Of a stretch of DNA of 59,893 bases, positions 1-10,128 are shown one piece after another. Source of the stretch: Rusavskia elegans (Eukaryota; Ascomycota; Lecanoromycetes; Teloschistales; Teloschistaceae); the NCBI GenBank assembly GCA_011316305.1, contig SAUG01000141.1:1-59893 (forward strand), written 5' to 3'. The notes under the pieces are model-generated. The model saw only the letters and a program-made list of their open reading frames with translations, did not search any database and was not told the DNA's origin. The position numbers and the translations under genes were made by a program. Numbering within the stretch: the first letter of the stretch is position 1; each line of letters begins with the position of its first letter.

Positions 1-350
1 TGGGAGGAGTGTTTTTGGAGCGGATGATGGTTCTTCGTGAGCTATGACGAGAGGTGATTTTTTTTTTTCCAATATTTCAGGTGTGTTTTTCATGTACAAA
101 GATTCAGAGAAGCAAATACTTATACTGTCAAAAAGCAACCATGGCTTATGATCTAACCGGTTGGTAAGTCTTATAAGGGCTTTGACTATCCTTTATCCCT
201 TACATGAAGTTGCACTATCGAACCTGTATGGCTTGACCAAGCGTCTTCGTATGATGTTTGCTATTATTGGCAGCACAACACTCGCTTATTCTTCTGACAG
301 GGTTTCCGTTGATACTGGACCCCCCAAAGATGTGATGTATTTCTTAAATT

Positions 351-411
351 ATTCAGCCTTTCCACTCAGCAAATCATGTGTGTAGTGACCTGCAGCCTCA
401 ACGCCCGACAG
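351..411 (+). repeat. Direct repeat copy A upstream of the first zinc ORF
   Basis: This stretch resembles 1023-1083 in the same orientation. Both read roughly tcagcctttc...cagcaaatca...ctgcagcctcaa...cgacag, and by eye I estimate about three quarters of positions match, with few gaps. The shift between copies (about 672 bp) is close to the shift between the two zinc-binding ORFs (660-693 bp). The repeat therefore looks like the 5' flank of one tandemly duplicated unit rather than an unrelated repeat. The rest of 1-575 holds no convincing gene; a poly-T run lies near 60-69. Confidence 0.65.
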
Positions 412-575
412 TAGTGAAAACTCTAGTGCCGCCTCACTTTCGATTCGGATCCCGAAATGTTATAGGTGAGGTCTGCTCTCCTCAACAATGAGAACAACCA
501 GTCTCCTCTGCAGTCTTTCTCTATACCTTGACAGAAGTTTCTTGCTCCCAAGCACATCGCTCAAAATCCCCCATC

Positions 576-776
576 ATGTCGTTACCAAATAGCAATGTCC
601 CAGATACGAAACCAACGCAGTCCCAACATCAATCTTCAAAAAACTCCACGCCTGCGTTCTGGTACTGCGGCTGGTGTAAGTGCGGTCCTTTAGTTTTGCG
701 CCGGGATTTTCATTGCGTCAATTGCCACCGCTGGCGAGACGCGTACAGTACGCTCTTCTGGAAACCTATGAGCTGA
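576..776 (+). CDS. Small zinc-binding protein, probably degenerate copy 1
   Basis: A 66-residue ORF from the ATG at 576. The N-terminal 28 residues are polar and Gln/Ser-rich. A zinc-binding-like core follows: W-Y-C-x2-C-x-C-G-P, 12 residues between the first CxxC and the next Cys, then C-V-N-C-H-R-W-R. The downstream ORF at 1236-1454 has the same spacing, so the two are homologous. The second ORF continues with C-G-S-C after the HWR; here that is replaced by D-A-Y-S, so the last pair of putative metal ligands is missing. Function is unknown. It may be a decaying copy, or a spliced gene whose 3' exon I could not identify. Confidence 0.4.
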   Translation: MSLPNSNVPDTKPTQSQHQSSKNSTPAFWYCGWCKCGPLVLRRDFHCVNCHRWRDAYSTLFWKPMS

Positions 777-1022
777 GATGTACGTATGTCTGCGTTAGCT
801 TGTCGACCTGGCCAGCGGCCCTCGTACTGGTGACCTAACAGCATCAGACTCGACTCCTGCTGATCCAAGCCTTCGTCAGGTTCAGCCAAAGCTTCAGATG
901 TCACACCAATATCGGTCGGACTCCTGAACTCAACGCCTACCGCTATCGATTCCGATTTACAGCTTCTTGTCCCCCAGTCGCCACCAATTATAACGGAAGA
1001 TGAGGGGAAATGATCCTATGGG

Positions 1023-1083
1023 TGCTCAGCCTTTTCGTACAGCAAATCAAGAGTGCAGTAATCTGCAGCCTCAATCACGACAG
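1023..1083 (+). repeat. Direct repeat copy B upstream of the second zinc ORF
   Basis: Second copy of the sequence at 351-411, same orientation. It lies just upstream of the second zinc-binding ORF, as copy A lies upstream of the first. The gap 777-1235 between the two ORFs holds this copy and otherwise no recognisable gene. Confidence 0.65.
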
Positions 1084-1235
1084 GGATGGCGCCGGCTTCT
1101 CGGAGCCGGCCACGTGAAGCGGGTTGTGTGACTATTTCTTGGTATATTTCAGACAGTCCTCTTCCATTCTCCGTGAGCGAGACAGCGGTGCAGAGTCTCA
1201 GAAACTCTGTAGCGAATGTGAAGGAATTCTTCGCC

Positions 1236-1454
1236 ATGTATCCCCAATTAGTTCAGTCTGTTTTTGGCACAAAATCTTCAGTCTCTAAAATTAATATTCA
1301 CACAAGACCACACATCAAATCTCAAATAGCGATTGCTGCTCTGGCCACCCACTGGTTCTGCTGCCAGTGTCATGATGGCCCGATGAATATTGTATTATAT
1401 CCCAACTGCGTCAGTTGTGGCCATTGGCGATGTGGGAGTTGCAGGGTCACATGA
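1236..1454 (+). CDS. Small zinc-binding protein, more complete copy 2
   Basis: A 72-residue ORF from the ATG at 1236. The frame is open further upstream to another ATG at 1086, which would give 122 residues. I prefer 1236 because it aligns with the start of the upstream paralogue. The C-terminal 35 residues form a compact Cys/His module: W-F-C-x2-C-x2-G-P, then C-V-S-C-x-H-W-R-C-x2-C. This is a full set of Cys pairs consistent with two zinc sites. Small fungal proteins with a W-x-C-x2-C-x2-GP...C-x2-C-x-H-x-R-C-x2-C pattern occur in many Pezizomycotina, but I know no assigned function. Role and expression are unknown. Confidence 0.5.
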   Translation: MYPQLVQSVFGTKSSVSKINIHTRPHIKSQIAIAALATHWFCCQCHDGPMNIVLYPNCVSCGHWRCGSCRVT

Positions 1455-1678
1455 GTATGACGAATTGCGCAGTACATCATAGGGACTGTGTTGCTGTAAG
1501 GTCTTTCCCTCGGTACATCATGCAAAGCTTCGGCAGGCTCCAGACCTCTTAATTCTCAATGCAAAGCCGACGACGTCCACCCAGCGATGCCTATGAAGTG
1601 CCGTTTTCAAGAAAACGATCTTGGGGTAAAGACAGCACTTTCGTAAAAGATGGTCTCAGTCTGGCTGGCGAGAACGAC

Positions 1679-3570
1679 TCAATCTTGTTGGCTTGAATGG
1701 TCTTGTGAAGGCCACCACAGGTTGTTTTCCTGATCGAGTTCAACGTCGAAGCCGCGTGATTTCAAGGCATCAAAGTATTTCCGAACGTTGCCAGGCGATA
1801 AGCCGTCGTACGCAGCTCTTGCGTCACAGATCCGTGCCACATCTCCGGGGTCGTTGCCGTTGAGGTCTATTAGATGAACATCCGCGCCAGCGTCAATGAG
1901 GCTCCCGACGATCTCTTCGAGATGGTAACCACACCACTCCAGCGCTATGTGAAGGGGTCCTCTGCCCATCTGATCAACATCGTGGACCCATTCAGGTGGT
2001 AATCGCGGCACAAGATACTTATAAGTAGCATAGTTGGAGCCTAAGATGCTATACTTGACGGTCCCAGTTGCGACCATGTCATAGGTCATGCCTACTCCGG
2101 TATGTATCAGCAGTTCAAGGTCTTCAACCTCTCCTTTCATAGCTGCACAGGCAAATGGGCCAACTGGCTCAGACGGATCAAAGATACCTGGCATCGGCGA
2201 ATACGCAAGCAACAATCTCAGAAAGTCGACTCTGGAAAAGTGTGCCGAAAGCTGAAACCAAAGCATCGTAAATGCGGTGCGGCCGCCATAATCGGTATGT
2301 TCTAGGAAGGCGCCCTTTGCTAGCAGGAGTCGCGCAATATCGGAATGGCCGTAACGGCAAGCTTCCTGGAGGGGACTCCTGGCAAGATGTTAGTATCGAT
2401 GGCCTGATCCTCGCAAGCTACCTGGTCATGGAGCTTTACACTTCACATCGTGTTTCCAGATCGTCGGGTGTAGCACCGCTGTGAAGAAGGAACTTAACAA
2501 GCTCGAGAGATCCGCTGCGGATTGCATACTATGAACAGTCAGACGATGCGGTCGAATGGTGGGGCGATCGATCACATGAAGCATGGGTCTGCCGGCCTCA
2601 TCTATACTTGAGGGCATGCCTTTTCCAATCAAGGCAAGCTGTCTAACCTCTTCGACGTTACCCTCTGCACAAGCTTTGACGAAGAGCGAGTCCCTGGGGA
2701 GAATCTCTTTGATAGTCAATGAGTATCTGAGACATGGCCAGCTCAGTCTGAACAACCACAGCTGAACTGTAATACAGACAGCGTAAGAAGAAAGGAGACT
2801 CGGTAGTCTGAACAGCGCGATCATCCAAGAGGTTGATCGAAGCTCCTCTGTTCGTCGGCCCACGGTGATCGAAGACTGTACAGTGCTACTTGCGTGTCTT
2901 AGTATGTCGCCGCTCTCAGCTTTTAGTTGGCCGGTTGTCGCTGAAGGCGTAAACTGCGTGACAGTCAGGGGATATCCCGAAGCTATACCCATGGTCCGAG
3001 GTGAACACTGCAATTGGGCCGCCAGAGACAATTGATTTGCATTTAGGTTATTGATCAGCTCATTTGATCGTAGGCTGAGGCCTCTGCTACCGTCTTAGCC
3101 GAAGGAACAAGCAGTCCGTCATGCAAAGGTTGAGCTTCTTACAAAGACATGGTATCAAGCATTGCTGACAAGTTGCTGTCGATGTTGCGAAGGTTATCAA
3201 GAAGCTTATTGACCTTCCGCTTATGCTGAACCAACCAGTTGAAGCGGTGTTTGCTGTTTTTGTGGTTGTATTTGGTTGGAATGATATCTCGAACACTTTC
3301 CAAGCATGCCGTAGCATTCTCGAGATCGGCCTGAAAAGCTTCTAGAGCTTCGTCTGGTACCCATTTCGCCAGATTGCCACTGTTTAAGCTTTGGCATAAT
3401 TGTACTTGGACGTCTAATCGAACTCGGGTCCGTGAAATCTGGTTGGCCAAATACGCCAGCTCTTTAGGAGCGTCACGAACGTTGCGGTATAGTGCAATAG
3501 TTGCCTTACTGACAACAGCGGTAGCCTCAAGAACTGAGAGGAGGGATGCTGCAATACTGAGGGGCTCCAT
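1679..3570 (-). CDS. HeLo-like N-terminal / ankyrin-repeat protein
   Basis: Four exons: 3570-3143, 3083-2576, 2528-2440 and 2378-1679, giving 574 residues. All joins are in phase, and the introns are 59, 47 and 61 nt. The N-terminus (MEPLSIAASLLSVLEATAVV...) is the hydrophobic start of the fungal STAND N-terminal / Helo_like_N domain, followed by helices to about residue 140. The middle is a low-complexity linker plus a conserved pre-ankyrin segment. Residues about 280-520 contain degenerate ankyrin repeats (e.g. SPLQEACRYGHSDIARLLL; GPLHIALEWCG...SLIDAGADVHLIDLNG). There is no NACHT or NB-ARC domain, so this is an effector domain joined directly to a repeat sensor. In fungi such proteins are linked to incompatibility and defence. 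A role in regulated cell death is inferred, not shown. Confidence 0.8.
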
Positions 3571-4350
3571 TGTTGATCTTGTGCAAATTAGCAGTCTCAA
3601 AGATAGAAGCCCCCAGACAAGTGGAGGAGGTAAAACAGGATGTTACCTTCAAAAAGAAATATGGACTGGTGGAAGATTGCAACAAACATGGCAGTGGATA
3701 AAAGGGCTCAGTAGAAGATAGAAGGACGCAGCCTGCTTGTCAACCTCATGCAGGGTCACGCCAGAGCACATGCTTAGGGTACCCAATGGCATCAGGTTCC
3801 CATAGACAGTTTTCACCTAAATCACCATTAATTATTCGATGATTACCAAATAAATGGAACCCCCTGAACATTATGCCTGTTCAGATTTGGCAATGAAGGC
3901 AGATAGGAGACTGCTCAAGAAAACATATGAAAGAGAACCCATTTGAGCCAACTTTATGCAGAGGCTCGACAACAAGGTTTAAACTATTTTTGAACGTCCT
4001 CGAAGCATCCGGAATGTACCACTGTAGGTTGAGAGGTTCATCCAAGGATCACATCGCCTCAATGCAGATTTCTGACACCGCATGGAAAAGAAGTCGTGGA
4101 GTATGGTTCCAAAATCGTACCGCTGCTCGCCATGCAGATACTTGGTTCACTTGTCTTGTTGATAATACGCTTGGTGCGCCCCAGTTTGGCTAAGGATCAG
4201 TGGATCGTGAAGCTCAACGCTTGTCCTATCCGTACAGATGAAGCGACATATCACGTGATATGACTCTGGAGCTAGTACAGTAAAGGAAATCAGTCAACGG
4301 GACATTGGTGACGGCACCGAATCAGGATTCCTTCAGATCAAGCTCGAACC
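3571..4350. other. Divergent intergenic region, no gene seen
   Basis: 780 bp between the starts of the HeLo-like/ankyrin gene (leftward) and the methyltransferase-like gene (rightward). It must hold both promoters. The open stretches in it are short and lack coding character. Confidence 0.6.
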
Positions 4351-5428
4351 ATGGCTTTCCGAATCCCTCGGATCCATTTCTACGAGATCGATGATCAAGC
4401 ATGGTCAGTCCCTTCCCCATCATCCCAAATGGCTACTACAATATCCCACTGACTCCCCCAGGTTTCCCGCCTTCCTCCGCGAGAAAGTCCAAGCATGCCT
4501 CACCCTCGTCTGGATCAAACGCTTCCCACCCTTCCAATCCTCCTCCCCCGCCACCCTAATCGTCAAAACCCTCCAATCGCTCCTCGGCCCCTCAATCAAA
4601 GACTACACCTTCATAGACTTCTGTTCCGGCGCCGGCGGGCCCACCGCAGAATTCGAGCGCGAAATCAATAAAGCGCTAGCATTGGAATCGATCGAGAAAT
4701 ACCACGAACAGACCAAAAGGTCGACAAACACAACAAGGAGAAAGGACGCCAACTACACCCCAGGCGCCCTCAAAACCTCAAACGGCGACAACGACAACGA
4801 CAATGATAACAACACCTCCGTCGACTTCATCCTAACAGACATCCACCCACACATCCCCTCCTGGCGCCTCGCCTGCTCCCACTCCCCTCACCTCCACTAC
4901 ATCCCACACCCCATCGACGCCAGCGCCGCTCCTCCGGACCTCCTTTCCCAAATCCACAGCTCCAGCTCCTCCTCTCCCCCCTCAATCCCACACCGCAAAC
5001 CCTTCCGCCTCTTCTCCCTCGCCTTCCACCACTTCTCCGACCCCCTTGCCCGCGCCGTCCTGAAAGACACCTTCCTCACATCCTCCGGCTTCGCAATCTT
5101 CGAACTCCAGTCGCGGAACCTAGGATCCCTATTCACAGTCCTGCTGCTCGGACCGCTGCTGTGGGGCGTGAGTTGGTATTATTTCTGGGGCGACTGGGTG
5201 CATTTGTTTTGGACGTATGTGTTGCCCGTGGCGCCGGGCGTGATGGTGTTGGATGGGTTGGTGAGTTGTTTGCGGACGAGGGAGAGGGGGGAGATTTTGA
5301 GGTTGATGGATGAGGTTGAGGGGGTCGATGGGGATTGGAGGGTGGGTTGGAGGTTTGAGAGTGGGAGGGGGAGGCATACGTGGCCGTTTGGGGAGGCGAC
5401 TTGGTTTGTGGGGATTAAGGATGGGTGA
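4351..5428 (+). CDS. Conserved fungal membrane protein with SAM-methyltransferase-like motif
   Basis: Two exons, 4351-4403 and 4462-5428 (58-nt intron, phase 2), giving 339 residues. The first exon supplies the conserved start MAFRIPRIHFYEIDDQAW, and the join restores W-F-P-A-F-L-R. Residues around 60-80 carry F-I-D-F-C-S-G-A-G-G-P-T, which resembles a glycine-rich SAM-binding motif I. A later segment (FRLFSLAFHHFSDPLARAVL) is compatible with a methyltransferase core. Two hydrophobic helices follow (SLFTVLLLGPLLWGV; LFWTYVLPVAPGVMVL), so the protein is probably membrane-associated. An Asp/Asn-rich insert lies near residue 130. Substrate and pathway are unknown. I recognise the family as widespread in ascomycetes but not characterised. 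Confidence 0.8.
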
Positions 5429-6161
5429 GTGGAGGGAGGGTGGTGGAAGTGTGTGGGGAGAGAGAGAGGGTGGAGGAAGGTGGATGGGTGTGTATAGGTT
5501 TTCGGAAGAGATGAGGAGAGACTTTATATGAGTCCTGAGTACATGACCAAGCTTAACATACAGTTCCATTCAAACATATAGCAAGAACACGAAATTAGTA
5601 TCCAATATGATACCGTGCACCTTCGTCAACGGTCTGGCGTATGTATCCCATCGGTTCAGGGGTAAATGCTTCCAAAACCATAATGGGATGAGGATAACCT
5701 GCATCAGATACCCGGCATATTCCTCCCACAAAACTCAATCATATCAAAAGTTAAAAGGTCCTCATACAAACCTCGTAACTTGTGAAACATTCCCACTCTC
5801 GAGATACGTATTCATCAAAGCATAGACCATTCTCCAGAAAAGTTGAACTGTTGGATGCTACTACCAGATACCTAGACTCGCTGATGTCCAATAGATAGCA
5901 GTCTTTTCATCAAACAGAAAACAACGAAAATGACGCAGGTACCCAATGAGGCCGCCATAAATAGGGTATCGATAACCACACAAACAGAAACAAAGGGGCA
6001 CGCTATGCTCCCAATGTAGTACCACATACACGATAGTATATCCCAGAATACATGGTAGATGATGAGAAACATGTAACACAGACAGTCAGCCACCCACCCG
6101 TTTTCCACCGCCCATTCCACGTCATGCATCTCACATGCTCGTCCTTTTGGGAGCTGAAGGT
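5429..6161. other. Convergent 3' flanks, no gene seen
   Basis: 733 bp between two convergent genes. It starts G/A-rich just after the stop of the upstream gene. No ORF in it shows protein-like composition, so it probably holds 3' UTRs and polyadenylation signals. Confidence 0.6.
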
Positions 6162-9100
6162 TCATTGCTCTTCCATCAATGCCTCATCGCCAGCATCCCT
6201 CCACTCTCTCGAGTGCCTCGTCAAGCGCTTGACGCCACTTATCCTTCCAGCCCACAGGCTTTCTGCAGGCGTCCGGAAGGAATAGCCGCGTTGACTTGCA
6301 ATGACGCCGATGGCCTGCAGGACCGCTTTCCTCGAGTCACGGCCGAACACGGCGGGATGGTTGATCCACTCCAAGGAAGCTTCGAGTTCAGTATCGAGAG
6401 CGTTCAGTGTGACGGCGTCTATCCCAGAAGCGGGCGCCATACCGGAGTCGGAGGACGGCGATCCGTGTCGGTCCGGTGGACTGTTGGATAAATTGTCGTT
6501 GTTGGTGCCGTTGACGGGGGACTTGGGGTTTGACTGAGGTAGGGGGGGAAGGCCGCCCTTGCCAAGTCCTTTGAGGATGGTACGGGTCTCCTTCAGCAGA
6601 TGGTGTGCTCGATCGTGCTGACCTCGTGATACGAGTGTTAGGGCGCGGGTGAGCATGTCGGATGTTAGTAACTCCATTCGTCGTTGAACGATGCTAGGAT
6701 GAGGCGGTATCGGTGGGGTCAGGGGCCGTGATGTCGATTTGGCCCTAGGGTTGGCAGGCAGCATGGTAATGGCAAGAAGCGAGGGTCGAGGAGGGTGGGT
6801 CAGGGTCCCATCACGAAGGATGTCGCCGTACGTTAGGTCGGCTTGGATTAGTGGGACTTCCTCTACGCTCAGACTCCTCTGCTCATCCGAGTCAAATGGA
6901 CCTCCGAGGGCCTCGAGGCCTGAAACGATGCTCTCCCACGCATCTTGTGGCAGATGCTCCTGAGAGCTGTTGTCAGGCGCAATCACCAGCTGGACCAGGA
7001 TGTCTGTAGCTTGGGGTCAGCATCGATGTTCATCGTAATCGGGGGAAGTGTAGGTGGAAATTAAAATGGAGCTTACCTCTTTTGTCTCCGAATCGTAAAT
7101 CGCCTAGGGCAGCTTCGGCGTCTTTCCCAGTGGCGCGCTTGGTGATCTGTAACGCGCCCGAAATCTTGACGAATTTAGCTGGCGATCCTTCGGGTAGTCG
7201 CAGCTTCAATTTGACATTTTGATGAGAGGTCGTTTGCATGGAACCCAAGCAGCCAGCCACGCATTCCCGCAGCATCATCCAATCTTTGACATAGGTATAG
7301 GATGCTTTGGTTCGCGTCGAAAGCTCGATCATCGTATCCGGTTTGTGCGTCAAGCCCAAGCCAAACGAGTGGATGGCGACCCTGGAGTAATACAATTAAT
7401 ACCCGAACCACTGATTGTTCCGATCGACTTACTTTGCAGCTTCCGCTCGTGAAACCACGAAATCAACGCTCTCTGCGTCGGATGTCGACGAATCGCTGAT
7501 CAGAAGGATCGTGGCAATCGGGTTGCTCGCTTTCCGCTGCATCAGCAGGTCCATGGCGACATTGGCGCCTTCGACCACATCTGCTCGGAGGCTCTTCTGT
7601 CCCACCGGTCGGATTGAGTTGAGGATCTTAGTCCAACCAGTCCAGGTCTTCGTTGTCATACCCACCAGCGGCACCCCGCCTCCACTCGAGCCAAATGTAA
7701 CCAGACCCATGCGATCCCGCTCGCCGAGATTTTGAACAAGAAATTTGAGTGCATCGCGTAGAAGCGTAATCTTGAGACCTTGCATGGACGATGAAACCGG
7801 AATGACCACGACGAGGTCGAGAGGTACATGCACAGATGCAGGTATCCTGCTGTTTTGCGCCGCGACGGCCGGTCCATTGTTGGTATACTGAGAGTTGGTG
7901 GTATACTCCGTTGGGGCTGTTGCAACCGACTTGCCGGCACCAAACGAAGAATTGACGGAGGATAGCCTTTTATTCTTCGCTGTTCTGTAGTCGTCCTCGT
8001 CGGTGCTCTGATTGTCTTGTTCGTAGTCGTTGTTGGTAGGCCGTGAAGGTTCAGTGGCGTCCAGGTCAAGAAGCGCTCGTTTCCATTGGTCGACCTGGTT
8101 TCGCGTTTGAAATAAAAGATGAAATTGCTGGAGATCCTGGACAGACAAATTAAGCGTAAGGACTGGTTCATCTGTGCAGCATTAGCCCCAACGGCCTGGC
8201 GTTCAAAACGTATGCACAAACCTGGGCCCGAATCCACATGCTTCAGATGTTTCTTAATCAAAATAGATCCTTTAAGCGTGCATCTCGTGAGTTTGCGCTT
8301 GGAGTTGCCGTCCGCATATTGTGGTGGAGCGCCTCTCTTCTCTTTGACGCAAATGAGCATCTCGGTGAAAAGAAAGCACTCAAGTTCTTGCCAGGATTGC
8401 CGGTCTTTGCCCACTCGGACTGTGCCATAGAGTCGGAGCTTTCCGAAACTACCTTGAGTCAGTGACTGGTAAATCAATTGCTCGGTGAAACGCCTACCGC
8501 TGGAAGTCCAAGCCATGCCAATTGTCCACACGGACACGAAGATCCTCAGTCACGTCCGCCAGATGCTCAGATGATTCGAAAGGCCAGTCACTTGGCTGTT
8601 GTCGGATAGATGCGGGAGAACCGGGACGAGCACCGGTCGGAGGATAATTGGGTTCCTGTTGTATCGGAGGGAGAATAGGCGCCCCACGCAGGTCGGCAGG
8701 ATCCGGACTCCATTTGCCTTCGGGAACCTCGATAGTCACCAGACAGGTCAGACTTTGCTGTTGGCGTGAACGACTGAGGGTTGGATACTCGCTGCGGACG
8801 GTCACAGCAGGTGCGGGAATCGGATTTTTCGTCATGCTCGCACGGGGGCTGCTTAGCGCCGTCTCCATAGACTGAACGTCGTAATCATGCCTTCTTCCTC
8901 CATTCGTGTTTTGCCCCTCTTGATACTCGCCAGTTGAGGCGCCACCTGTTCCTCCACTCTCGTTCCGTGCGTGCTGTTGTCGAGTTCCGCCATAGCGTTC
9001 CACTCGCTCTCGCTGGCTCTCTCGGGGATCTCGTTGATGATGGTGCGTTGGTTGAGATTCTCTGCTATCACGTTGCTGATGATTGGATTCGCGGGATTTC

Positions 9101-10128
9101 GGCCGCTCGCGTTCATTGTGCTGATCCCAAGGTACCGGTGTGTTTTGGGCGCTTCTCTGGTTGTAGCTTCGCTCGTTGTTGGTCGTAGACACAGAGCGAA
9201 CGATACTGCTCAGTTTTTCTGCCGGAGATCAGTCTCTATTCCGCGAATAAAGGATCATGATTGTACCAATATCGAGCACGTTGCCTCCCCGACTGGTATC
9301 CAGCCCCAGAGGTGCATTGCAAGTGGGGCAGTACTGAGCGTCAAACTCTTTGATGTACTCGTAGAAACAAGCCTCGTGCGATACATGGCCGCAAGAGAAC
9401 TGTAGTATTCTTTCACCGCGTAATGTATGCTCCAGAGGTTCCTCGCAGACTGCGCACTCGCTGCCGATGAAAGTTCTTTCGCGGCGGGTTCTTGATCGCT
9501 CCAGTTCCAACATGCCCGCCATCGGACGTCCCGACCGCCAATTGAAGGACGTTTGAACGGGATTGCTGTAGATAGGATTCGGGTCAGGGACACGGTGTGC
9601 TTGGTGGTTGGCAATACGGCTCAGCAGGGTGGTCTTGCTCTTGTTTCTTTGGCCGTGCTCGCGTCCAACGGGAGGGGGCGGTAGGTAAACCCGACCGGAT
9701 GGCGACTGCGTCGATAGATTTGAGATGTTCCGATTCAGGGTTGGGCGCTGTTGGTGGACAGATTGGCTCGACTTTTCGGTGGTGAGTTGCCGACGGGTAA
9801 GTGCCTGCGACGAGTTGTCTGGAACACGGAAGCGGAGATTGGTCAGTCAATGGAACATTCACGACAGGGAGGAAGGGTTCTAGCGTGATTCCGGCAAACA
9901 GGAGAGGTCTCGAGTAGATGAATCATTGATCATGCTGGATGGATGTTGGTGATTGAAAGAGTACATACTGCGACGATTCACCGGTCTTCCGGACTCTTTC
10001 CGGGGTAGCAATCCGAGCTCGCCCAAGTTGACGACCTTTTGATTCTGGTAGTTGCTGCCTTGTCCGCTGACTTGCCTGAGGATTCCGGGTCGCTGAGGAT
10101 GCTGGGAAGGGTTGTTGTACGACGACAT
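6162..10128 (-). CDS. Far1-like pheromone-pathway scaffold (RING-H2 / PH / VWA)
   Basis: Seven exons: 10128-9969, 9818-9267, 9218-8498, 8448-8222, 8171-7433, 7381-7077 and 7003-6162, giving 1181 residues with every phase consistent. Domain order: a Pro/Gln-rich N-terminus; RING-H2 at about 175-220 (C175-x2-C178...C196-x-H198-x2-H201-x2-C204...C217-x2-C220); a disordered Ser/Arg/Gln-rich linker; a PH domain from about 478 (FGKLRLYGTVRVGKD) to 590; a VWA-like domain from about 664; and a helical C-terminal region. Ste5/Far1-family proteins share exactly RING, PH and VWA modules, and Pezizomycotina carry a single Far1-like member. The expected role is scaffolding of pheromone MAPK signalling and polarity at the membrane. 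The MIDAS metal motif is degenerate: P-V-S-S-S at 678-682 replaces D-x-S-x-S. The first intron is unusually long (150 nt). Confidence 0.85.
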
